Shown: positions 1 through 4,345, counted from the first letter of the stretch. The stretch is DNA of 6,092 nucleotides from Pseudomonadota bacterium (GCA_021809225.1 JAKBAL010000140.1:1-6092), one strand, 5' to 3'. Notes: generated from the sequence alone by a model not told the origin. Made by a program: numbers and translations.

Positions 1-105
1 GGGTGGGTATTTATGGTTTGGAAAAAATAGTCCACTCTACGGCCTTCTGTGAGCGTTTTTTGATGTGGGTGTCAGAGGGGAAAAAGTTTTGGAGGAGAAA
101 TTCTT

Positions 106-228
106 GTGAAGATATACGATAAAACCAAGGGAAACACTAGTTTTTTTAAGGAATTTTTGAAAGATCATTGCGGAATTCTACAAGGCGGGCCGCTACCTAA
201 TCGCTCGGGGATTTTTCATTACGCATAA
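106..228 (+). CDS. Possible 40-aa hypothetical protein (GTG start)
   Basis: This short ORF starts at GTG and is preceded by an unusually good ribosome binding site, GGAGGAG at 91-97, eight bases before the start. The product begins VKIYDKTKGNTSFF and ends NRSGIFHYA. It is 40 residues long, basic at the N-terminus, with no transmembrane segment and no motif I recognise. The same frame is open only back to a TGA at 61-63, so the ORF is not the visible tail of a longer gene unless a frameshift is involved. I see no obvious promoter. It could be a genuine small protein, a remnant of a larger gene, or chance. The strong SD sequence is the only positive evidence. Confidence 0.3.
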   Translation: MKIYDKTKGNTSFFKEFLKDHCGILQGGPLPNRSGIFHYA

Positions 229-315
229 ACCGTCAGATTTTTTGCAACGCCTAACTGTTTCATGAAAAAAAAATTTCACGTCACTGTCTGGTTTCTTAAA
301 ATTTTGTAGCCTGTT

Positions 316-366
316 GTCGCTTGCGACCAAGCGCAGTTGTTTTGCAACGTATAAGCGCGCACTCCG
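316..366. repeat. Left arm of 51-bp imperfect inverted repeat
   Basis: This arm matches the reverse complement of 993-1043 over its whole 51 bp with no gaps and eight mismatches (43/51). The conserved blocks are GTCGCTTGCGAC, AAGCG, GTTG, TTGCAAC and TAAGCGCGCACT. GTCGCTTGCGAC is itself a near-perfect dyad (GTCGC-TT-GCGAC). A 12-base part resembling the last block, TAAGTGCGCACT, appears a third time at 778-789. The G+C-rich composition stands out against the AT-rich surroundings. It may be an intergenic palindromic repeat family or part of an origin. Confidence 0.75.
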
Positions 367-444
367 AAACTTTCTCCGTGAACGGTCGAATTATTTTTTC
401 AAAACCTGCGAATCAACCATCAAAAATTAATTCTTCGATGGGTT

Positions 445-478
445 GGTGAAGGGGCAAAAAAGCTTTTGCCCCTTCACC
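445..478. repeat. Perfect 15-bp palindrome with 4-base loop
   Basis: The arms GGTGAAGGGGCAAAA (445-459) and TTTTGCCCCTTCACC (464-478) are exact reverse complements separated by AAGC. Unlike a Rho-independent terminator, neither strand has a T-run after the stem. On the plus strand the stem is followed by CC and then eight A's, so on the minus strand the T-run comes before the hairpin. A cruciform or a single-strand hairpin signal (for example in replication or transfer) is possible, but nothing proves it. Confidence 0.7.
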
Positions 479-785
479 CCAAAAAAAATCGGAAGATGCC
501 GAAAAAGGCAACAGCAGGTGGCCATGAAAAAAAATGGAAAAAAATCCGAAATCCAGAATGGCGCACTTGCGCATGTTTATGCTTGTGCGAGCCTAGCCGG
601 CGGCTGTAATAAGGTTTTTGGTGTCAGGGAGATGCATGCGCAATGATACAATCTATCTCTGATGTGAGTGGGATATTACGGATTTTCACGAAGGGGTTAG
701 GAGCTAAATTTGACAACAACAAACTCAAGCAATTCCAACTTATAGGCGCCGTCAGGCCAACAAAGCGCAAAGGCGCGTAAGTGCG

Positions 786-804
786 CACTGGCAAAAAACC
801 AGTG
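786..804. repeat. Short hairpin CACTGG/CCAGTG next to a partial repeat copy
   Basis: CACTGG (786-791) and CCAGTG (799-804) form a perfect 6-bp stem with a 7-base A-rich loop. It directly adjoins TAAGTGCGCACT (778-789), which resembles the TAAGCGCGCACT block of the large inverted repeat. It therefore looks like a third, degenerate member of that repeat family. Confidence 0.4.
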
Positions 805-992
805 ACTTCGGATGACGGATAGGGGATCGCTTTTCAATCCAATGTTACAGCTGTGTGGCACAAATTTTGTCCTGTCTACCAACGAAGTGGGATTAAATCT
901 CCCCCTCCTATAACCTCCCCATCCAATCAAAAATTTGACAAGCTGTGTGAAAGAAAATTGAAAAATAAAATCGCTCGTTCGCTTCGCAACGC

Positions 993-1043
993 CGAAGTGC
1001 GCGCTTACATGTTGCAATGCAACGCCGCTTCGTCGCAAGCGAC
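993..1043. repeat. Right arm of 51-bp imperfect inverted repeat
   Basis: This is the inverted partner of 316-366 (43/51 identical, same length). It contains two nested palindromes: GTTGCAATGCAAC (1011-1023, 6-bp arms around one A) and GTCGCAAGCGAC (1032-1043, 5-bp arms). It sits just upstream of the A/T-rich block and DnaA boxes. Translation across this arm creates the spurious minus-strand ORF at 697-1242. Confidence 0.75.
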
Positions 1044-1146
1044 GATGTCCCATAAACTTCTTTAGAGCCTGATGTCCGCAGATAAAAAAAAATTTGTTCC
1101 GTAAAACAAAAACACCAATTTTTGTAAAAAACTTTTCAACAAAAAT

Positions 1147-1155
1147 TGTGGAAAA
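1147..1155 (-). promoter_or_regulatory. DnaA box (TTTTCCACA on minus strand)
   Basis: TGTGGAAAA on the plus strand reads TTTTCCACA on the minus strand and fits the relaxed bacterial consensus TTWTNCACA exactly. It lies at the right edge of the A/T-rich block. Confidence 0.45.
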
Positions 1156-1225
1156 GTTATTGGACAAAACCTGCAAACAAAGACGTTTACGGTTTGAACA
1201 CGGCGAGTCTAAAAAATAGGCAGTG

Positions 1226-1234
1226 TTACCCACA
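1226..1234 (+). promoter_or_regulatory. DnaA-box-like site with one mismatch (TTACCCACA)
   Basis: TTACCCACA differs from the strong box TTATCCACA at one position. Alone it would not be reported. It is listed because two consensus boxes lie within 80 bp on either side. Confidence 0.3.
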
Positions 1235-1243
1235 GGGTACACA

Positions 1244-1286
1244 AGCCCATGCCACGCTTAGCTAGAGGGGCTGCTAAGCATGGGCT
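1244..1286. repeat. Bulged 14-bp inverted repeat between DnaA boxes
   Basis: The right arm GCTAAGCATGGGCT (1273-1286) pairs perfectly with AGCCCATGC (1244-1252) plus TTAGC (1258-1262). The left arm carries five extra bases, CACGC (1253-1257), as a bulge. The loop is ten bases (1263-1272). A 14-bp stem placed between two DnaA-box-like sites suggests an origin element such as a protein-binding dyad or a single-strand hairpin. Confidence 0.6.
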
Positions 1287-1293
1287 GTGCACT

Positions 1294-1302
1294 TGTGGAT
1301 AA
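1294..1302 (-). promoter_or_regulatory. Perfect DnaA box (TTATCCACA on minus strand)
   Basis: TGTGGATAA on the plus strand is the exact complement of TTATCCACA, the high-affinity DnaA box. It lies eight bases right of the bulged inverted repeat at 1244-1286. It is the best single piece of evidence for a chromosomal-DnaA-dependent origin in this stretch. Confidence 0.55.
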
Positions 1303-1356
1303 ACCAACCACGGCATGCAATGGACTTTCACCGCCTAGATCTGTTCGCAGCAAACA

Positions 1357-1383
1357 TCCTTAACGGGCTTCGCCCATTAAGGA
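1357..1383. repeat. Stable hairpin with 12-base arms
   Basis: TCCTTAACGGGC (1357-1368) pairs with GCCCATTAAGGA (1372-1383) around the loop TTC, with one C/A mismatch. No T-run follows on either strand, so it does not look like a terminator. The arm GCGAAGAAGCGG (1755-1766) and its inverse CCGCTTCTTCGC (1418-1429) form another 12-bp inverted pair flanking this general area. Confidence 0.55.
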
Positions 1384-1613
1384 AATAACCCCTGCATCAG
1401 CATTACGGTCGTCCGCTTCTTCGCTTCGCTCAGATGCGACCTCCCTTTCCGCTTACAATTGGAAGTTAAACCCGCATCGAGGATGTATTCTTATTTGCAT
1501 CGGCATTATGACCAACATGGGAGGTCTGTAATTGCCCTAAATCCGCCCCACACCATACGCACCTTCCATGTGCAATAAAATCATTTAAATTCAATATGTT
1601 ATATGGGATTGGA

Positions 1614-1708
1614 TGTGTGCGGGGTGTGTACAACTTGTATACATCATCTATTAATTCATTGTATTAATTTTATTTTAATGTGTACAAAATGTACACACCC
1701 CGTACACA
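1614..1708. repeat. Phased repeat array A (3 + 3 copies of TGTRYACA-like 8-mers)
   Basis: Six related 8-mers start at 1614, 1625, 1636 and then 1679, 1690, 1701, each exactly 11 bp from its neighbour inside the two triplets. Examples are TGTGTACA (1625), TGTATACA (1636), TGTGTACA (1679) and TGTACACA (1690). The two triplets face each other, so the outer parts also make a large imperfect inverted repeat (CGGGGTGTGTACA at 1620-1632 against TGTACACACCCCG at 1690-1702). The A/T-only-like spacer at 1644-1678 resembles the spacer of array B. One-turn phasing of a short dyad is typical of sites bound cooperatively by ribbon-helix-helix dimers, and an RHH gene lies 0.3 kb downstream. Possible roles are partition centromere, operator, or relaxosome accessory site. 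Confidence 0.7.
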
Positions 1709-1895
1709 TTTCGATTAGCATTTTGAAGTCATCCGCCTGAATCGAAAGTAACGCGAAGAAGCGGCCTCCATCTCATTCAAAAACTAGAAAAATAAATTAT
1801 TTCATGTGGTTAGGATGGTATATAAAAGTGATTGATATACTGCTCTATCTTCCCAAAATCTTCTAACTTTTCAGCGAAAAATAGAAAAATTGCTT

Positions 1896-2013
1896 TGTAT
1901 ACAAACCGCATACATTTGTGTGCAAAATGTATTCTATACGTATACAGTTGTTAATTAATCAATTGTATTTTTATTATTTTTAATGTATACAGTTTGTGCA
2001 CTAAATGTATACA
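1896..2013. repeat. Phased repeat array B upstream of and overlapping the RHH gene start
   Basis: TGTATACA-like 8-mers start at 1896 (TGTATACA, inside the 12-bp palindrome TTTGTATACAAA), 1907 (CGCATACA), 1917 (TGTGTGCA), 1928 (TGTATTCT) and 1939 (CGTATACA). After a 45-bp step they resume at 1984 (TGTATACA), 1995 (TGTGCACT) and 2006 (TGTATACA). Spacing is 10-11 bp throughout each group. The spacer carries the likely promoter of the RHH gene, and the last copy overlaps its first possible start codon. This is the geometry of an autorepressed promoter. The layout is the same as array A (repeats, AT-rich spacer, repeats), so one probably arose by duplication of the other. Confidence 0.72.
1948..1977 (+). 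promoter_or_regulatory. Probable promoter of the RHH gene
   Basis: TTGTTA (1948-1953) and TATTAT (1972-1977) make a sigma-70-like pair with an 18-bp spacer. The predicted transcription start is near 1984. Repeat copies at 1939-1946 and 1984-1991 flank it, so a protein bound to the array would block RNA polymerase. The surrounding sequence is very AT-rich, so the exact boxes are uncertain. Confidence 0.4.
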
Positions 2014-2331
2014 ACCACTGCCATGGGAACATCCAAGATGCCATTAACCGATTTAATTACCATCCGCCTTCCTGCTGAAAAACGTTTTTGGTATGAAAAG
2101 GAGGCAGCCCGTCAAGGGAAAAGATTGAGCGCTTATTTACGCGAGTGTTTGGAAAAAAGTGAAGCCTCTTTCCATAACCTTTCAGGAAGCTTACCTAAAC
2201 TTTCTTCCCATGACCAAGGGATTTTATTGGAAATTCTCCTAATCCTTCGCTACATTATCAGCCCTGAAAAATTAAATCTTGTCCGAAACGATCTCAAACG
2301 TTTAAATATTCCAACGTGGAAAGGGGAATAA
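2005..2331 (+). CDS. Ribbon-helix-helix DNA-binding protein (plasmid regulator/partition or mobilisation accessory type)
   Basis: The N-terminal part has the CopG/Arc/MetJ ribbon-helix-helix pattern: a strand DLITIRLPAEK at residues 16-26, helix A around RFWYEKEAARQ (27-37), a glycine turn (G38), and helix B around RLSAYLRECLEK (40-51). Such proteins dimerise through the strand, which inserts into the DNA major groove. Residues 68-100 form a hydrophobic then charged helical tail (GILLEILLILRYI) that could mediate oligomerisation. Starts at 2005, 2023 and 2038 are all possible. None has a good SD sequence, with only GGGAA (2025-2029) before 2038. The repeat at 2006-2013 overlaps the first ATG, so 2023 or 2038 may be the real start. 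Phased TGTATACA repeats directly upstream make autoregulation likely. Homologous roles include plasmid partition (ParR/omega-like), copy control, antitoxin, or relaxase accessory. No partner ATPase, toxin or relaxase gene is visible here. Confidence 0.8.
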   Translation: MYTTTAMGTSKMPLTDLITIRLPAEKRFWYEKEAARQGKRLSAYLRECLEKSEASFHNLSGSLPKLSSHDQGILLEILLILRYIISPEKLNLVRNDLKRLNIPTWKGE

Positions 2332-2500
2332 TTTTCATTGAATATAACATGAATGATATGCTAAAACTGGGCGTTGATATTGGATAATTTCAACGTCTGG
2401 TCTTATCCATTTTACGGCTACGCGGAGCCTGAATAATCCGCGACAAAATTATAATAAGAAAACATCACATAGATGTTCAGATTATAAATCTGCTGCTTTA

Positions 2501-2536
2501 AAAATTCCCTCACAAAAACTTTTGTGAGGGAATTTT
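2501..2536. terminator. Bidirectional Rho-independent terminator
   Basis: AAAATTCCCTCACAAA (2501-2516) and TTTGTGAGGGAATTTT (2521-2536) form a perfect 16-bp stem around a four-base loop. T-rich ends follow the stem in both directions: TTTTCTGT on the plus strand and TTTTTAAAG on the minus strand. It sits between the convergent RHH gene and the nuclease gene, ten bases past the stop of the latter, and can end both transcripts. The 169 bases between the RHH stop and this hairpin contain no gene. Confidence 0.85.
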
Positions 2537-2545
2537 CTGTCAATC

Positions 2546-3748
2546 TTAGTGGGTATTACTACCAAATGTAGGATGCAACTTTTTAACTCGTTCCTGAGAA
2601 AGGCCTGTCATTTTTATTATTTCCTCAATATCCTTACCAGCACGCAACATGTTTACGGCAACCTCTTCTAAGCCCTTTTCTTTTACAGCTTGATCGTGTT
2701 CTGTAAGAGAAGCGAAAAACTCATCTGAAGCTTTAAGAAGATCAGGATGTACTTTTTTAAGAGTATCAACTCTAATCATCTCATAAGCTTTTCTAACGGA
2801 ATCATCAATAGATGGTGGCAGGGATTCCTTTTCATGGGCTGATTTAAAAAATTCTATCCATTGTCTCAGATGGTCATTTTCCTTCAAATCCGGGTGATTA
2901 AAGTCTACATCTCCCAAAGAGTATTGAATAAGCCTTAAAGCAGGAATTTTGTGTTTAGAAGTTCTTTGATTCATAAAAGTATAGTCCCGCATAAAATCTC
3001 CATCTTTCCAATATGGTGCAGACCCATCACCCAAAAGATTTACGCCTATAACGTTTTGAATTTGATTATAATCTTTTTCAGGTCTCAATTGGTTTCCATA
3101 AATACTAGCAATGTAAGCAAGTGCCCTTTTGTCCCAATAATCTTGTTTGGCAACCTGGAACTCAATGGTAATATACCCAAAATCTGTCTCGCACAAAAAA
3201 TCAACAGTTGAACGATATCTACCATCAGGAAAAGCATGAGCGAGGTCACTATATAGAACGCTTAACCCCCTTAAGATTTCAGGAGCTTGCTTATTTTTCT
3301 TGCCGTCTATGGAAAGTTCTATCTCCGAAGAGTCTCTTATGATCTCAAAAAGATTTTGGGATGATGTGGAATTAATTAATTTTCTAAGGTTATGAAGTGG
3401 GTCGAACGGGTTGTAATGCTCGTCAAGCTGAACTGCAGAAGATAAAGTGTTAATTCCTGTGAATGCTCTTAGAATATCAACTCTCACTGAGTCATCCCCG
3501 GAAAGAATGTATTTGGCAATGCGGTCGTATGTTGGACGAGAGAATACTTGCATTTTATTGTTTACTCCTGAAGATTTTGTTGAGTCTATTGGGGATGTAC
3601 TAGAAAACAATCTTTTCTGAGCTTGATAGTATCTGGAAGCGGTATTAAAACTTCTAGACAAAAATTTATCACTTAACAAATTTTGTAATCCAATTGAATC
3701 CTCTGATAGAATGAATAAGGAAATAAATATAAAAATTATTTTACTCAT
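2546..3748 (-). CDS. Rpn-like PD-(D/E)XK nuclease / transposase-family protein with N-terminal signal-like segment
   Basis: This 400-aa protein has the features of the Rpn (YhgA-like) PD-(D/E)XK family, whose studied members are DNA endonucleases linked to RecA-independent recombination and phage defence. An entry motif RPTYDRIAKYIL lies at 71-82. The catalytic region shows D183 (STVDFL), then E196 and Q198 (ITIEFQ), the E-x-Q form common in this family. DKRALAYIASIYGNQL (206-221) and NVIGVNLLGD (232-241) follow. The C-terminal tail EVAVNMLRAGKDIEEIIKMT (362-381), continued by GLSQERVKKL (382-391), is also typical. Residues 1-65 are an extension: K3 followed by the hydrophobic stretch 4-14 (IIFIFISLFIL), suggesting a Sec signal peptide or membrane anchor. 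The chosen ATG has GGAGAC seven bases upstream. M66 has AGGAG eleven bases upstream and would give a cytoplasmic form, so both starts are possible. It is transcribed convergently to the RHH gene and seems to be a single-gene unit. Despite the transposase label, no terminal inverted repeats bounding it were found. Confidence 0.88.
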   Translation of the reverse strand: MSKIIFIFISLFILSEDSIGLQNLLSDKFLSRSFNTASRYYQAQKRLFSSTSPIDSTKSSGVNNKMQVFSRPTYDRIAKYILSGDDSVRVDILRAFTGINTLSSAVQLDEHYNPFDPLHNLRKLINSTSSQNLFEIIRDSSEIELSIDGKKNKQAPEILRGLSVLYSDLAHAFPDGRYRSTVDFLCETDFGYITIEFQVAKQDYWDKRALAYIASIYGNQLRPEKDYNQIQNVIGVNLLGDGSAPYWKDGDFMRDYTFMNQRTSKHKIPALRLIQYSLGDVDFNHPDLKENDHLRQWIEFFKSAHEKESLPPSIDDSVRKAYEMIRVDTLKKVHPDLLKASDEFFASLTEHDQAVKEKGLEEVAVNMLRAGKDIEEIIKMTGLSQERVKKLHPTFGSNTH

Positions 3749-3799
3749 TTTTTATGTCTCCATTTCATTTAATGTTTTTTGTTTAAAATATCAAACATA

Positions 3800-3828
3800 T
3801 AATTACAGAAAATTGTTTAATTTGTAAA
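3800..3828 (-). promoter_or_regulatory. Putative promoter of the Rpn-like gene
   Basis: On the minus strand TTTACA (3823-3828) and TAATTA (3800-3805) are 17 bp apart. This puts the transcription start near 3793 and leaves a leader of about 45 bases before the ATG. The region is very AT-rich, so the -10 box is only a modest match. Confidence 0.4.
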
Positions 3829-3920
3829 GTTTTTATAATCATTGCTCATAACTAATTCAATTAAGACACTAATGTTTATTAGAGGTGGTTTAAAAAAAGT
3901 TTTTAACTGGTTACAAATAT

Positions 3921-3950
3921 TTGACTTTTTATAAGATGTAGGTATACGAT
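3921..3950 (+). promoter_or_regulatory. Putative promoter for the structured leader and replication genes
   Basis: TTGACT (3921-3926, five of six consensus bases) is followed by TATACG (3943-3948) after 16 bp, or by TACGAT (3945-3950) after 18 bp. Transcription would begin near 3955, just before a perfect 8-bp palindrome. It is the first reasonable plus-strand promoter upstream of the 33-codon ORF, the 125-aa gene and repA, all of which read in the same direction. Confidence 0.5.
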
Positions 3951-3958
3951 TAGAGAAT

Positions 3959-3987
3959 ATTGCGAATGGTTCGCAATGCGTGACGCA
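3959..3987. repeat. Tandem palindromes near the predicted transcript 5' end
   Basis: ATTGCGAA (3959-3966) and TTCGCAAT (3970-3977) are perfect 8-base arms around TGG. A second small dyad TGCG-TGA-CGCA (3977-3987) follows at once. They could be an operator just after the promoter or a 5' stabilising hairpin of the RNA. Confidence 0.5.
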
Positions 3988-4040
3988 CAGGCTGTTGGAA
4001 GCTTATGCGCCACTAACCAACCAAACACGAGAGGTTTGAT

Positions 4041-4142
4041 ATGGCTGCAATAAAACTAGCCCACATCGGGCGATTCTTCAAGTTACTCCTTAAACGGCCG
4101 GAAGGCCGTATAAATTCTTTTCTAACGTCAAACATGGAATAG
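4041..4142 (+). CDS. Possible 33-aa leader peptide
   Basis: The ORF starts at ATG with the SD-like GAGAGG (4029-4034) six bases upstream and ends at TAG 4140-4142. The product begins MAAIKLAHIGRFFKLLLK and ends FLTSNME. Residues 4-18 could form a cationic amphipathic helix. I recognise no family. The stop codon overlaps the first bases of the terminator stem (4141-4148), so a ribosome reaching the end of the ORF would cover the 5' arm and could prevent termination. That suggests a leader peptide for attenuation of the downstream 125-aa gene and repA. It could instead be a small toxin-like peptide or not translated at all. Confidence 0.4.
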   Translation: MAAIKLAHIGRFFKLLLKRPEGRINSFLTSNME

Positions 4143-4170
4143 GACAGATAATTTCTGTCCTTTTTTATTT
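4141..4170 (+). terminator. Strong Rho-independent terminator/attenuator
   Basis: AGGACAGA (4141-4148) and TCTGTCCT (4154-4161) form a perfect 8-bp stem with a five-base loop, followed at once by a T-run (TTTTTATTT). It ends the leader RNA about 175 bases before the 125-aa gene. Genes beyond it need read-through or another promoter. Confidence 0.85.
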
Positions 4171-4173
4171 AGT

Positions 4174-4222
4174 GTGGCGTTAGGAAGGTTTGTAGTCTTA
4201 ATAAACCCCTCCCTATCGCCAC
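4174..4222 (+). promoter_or_regulatory. Long stem-loop in the leader of the 125-aa gene
   Basis: GTGGCGTTAGGAAGG (4174-4188) pairs with CCTCCCTATCGCCAC (4208-4222) with two mismatches. An inner GGTTT/AAACC can extend the stem and leave a loop around GTAGTCTTAAT. A long, imperfect, GC-containing hairpin in the leader of replication genes resembles the target or antisense RNA hairpins of copy-control systems. No antisense promoter was established. Confidence 0.5.
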
Positions 4223-4245
4223 AAGAATGCACTGCATTTGATAAC

Positions 4246-4269
4246 CAAGAATCAAATAACAGATTCTTG
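4246..4269 (+). promoter_or_regulatory. Stem-loop with an alternative partner
   Basis: CAAGAATC (4246-4253) pairs perfectly with GATTCTTG (4262-4269) across an 8-base loop. A second CAAGAAT lies at 4222-4228 and could take the same 3' partner (4263-4269), so two mutually exclusive pairings exist. Confidence 0.45.
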
Positions 4270-4270
4270 T

Positions 4271-4306
4271 AAAAACAGGCGCACGCCTTAAGTGTACCTG
4301 GTTTTT
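4271..4306 (+). terminator. Second terminator-like hairpin before the 125-aa gene
   Basis: CAGGCGCAC (4276-4284) pairs with GTGTACCTG (4292-4300) with one mismatch and one G-T wobble. A-rich bases before it and GTTTTTAG after it extend the stem and give a short U-tract. It is weaker than the terminator at 4141-4161 and lies 40 bases before the next start codon, so it may act as an attenuator. Confidence 0.4.
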
Positions 4307-4345
4307 AGAATGCTTGAAACATTTTAAGAAAAAGGAATTATTAAA

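Larger units (their letters stand above)
1078..1310. other. Candidate replication origin: AT-rich block plus DnaA boxes
   Basis: An A/T-rich stretch (about 1080-1165) is followed by three DnaA-box-like 9-mers within 156 bp: 1147-1155, 1226-1234 and 1294-1302. Between the last two lies a stable bulged inverted repeat (1244-1286). An AT-rich unwinding region next to clustered DnaA boxes is the standard arrangement of many theta-type plasmid origins. No iterons for RepA are obvious here, and the initiator gene repA is at the far end of the window, so the assignment as the origin used by RepA is inference. Confidence 0.45.
1..1890. other. Large non-coding, palindrome-rich region (putative origin/control region)
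   Basis: This stretch of nearly 1.9 kb has no ORF with convincing protein character. Translated ORFs at 443-646 (+), 697-1242 (-) and 853-1065 (+) run through inverted repeats and show no domain, no good ribosome binding site and no sensible composition. What it does contain is structural: a 51-bp inverted repeat pair, several perfect hairpins, DnaA boxes next to an A/T-rich block at about 1078-1165, and the first of two phased repeat arrays. Such a layout fits the replication or maintenance region of a plasmid. The parts are listed separately. Stretches such as 490-775, 1440-1600 and 1710-1890 show nothing further that I can name. Confidence 0.55.
3955..4166 (+). ncRNA. Putative structured leader / small RNA of about 210 nt
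   Basis: From the predicted start to the terminator the transcript is packed with short perfect stems. These are ATTGCGAA/TTCGCAAT (3959-3977), TGCG/CGCA (3977-3987), CAAAC/GTTTG (4022-4038), GCCC/GGGC (4059-4071), ACGGCC/GGCCGT with a GGAA loop (4094-4109) and the terminator stem (4141-4161). The CAAAC/GTTTG stem shows most of the SD sequence of the 33-codon ORF in its loop. Promoter, dense structure and terminator together suggest a discrete RNA, either a regulatory RNA or an attenuated leader for the downstream genes. I do not recognise a known RNA family. Confidence 0.35.

Noticed and set aside
443..646. 67-codon plus-strand ORF
   Set aside because: It begins inside the perfect hairpin at 445-478, has no ribosome binding site and gives no recognisable protein.
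710..746. TTGACA promoter in the left non-coding region
   Set aside because: The nearest -10-like sequence (TATAGG at 741-746) is 25 bp away and no gene follows.
853..1065. 70-codon plus-strand ORF
   Set aside because: It overlaps the inverted repeat arm, has no SD sequence and is antisense to another spurious ORF.
697..1242. 181-codon minus-strand ORF
   Set aside because: It runs through the right arm of the large inverted repeat, the A/T-rich block and a DnaA box. It shows no domain, and its R/H/F-rich composition looks like translated palindromic repeat rather than protein.
2951..3211. 86-codon plus-strand ORF
   Set aside because: It lies wholly antisense within the well-supported Rpn-like gene.
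2546..3748. Rpn-like gene as a complete insertion sequence
   Set aside because: No terminal inverted repeats or target duplications bound the gene. Family members called transposase are usually stand-alone nucleases.
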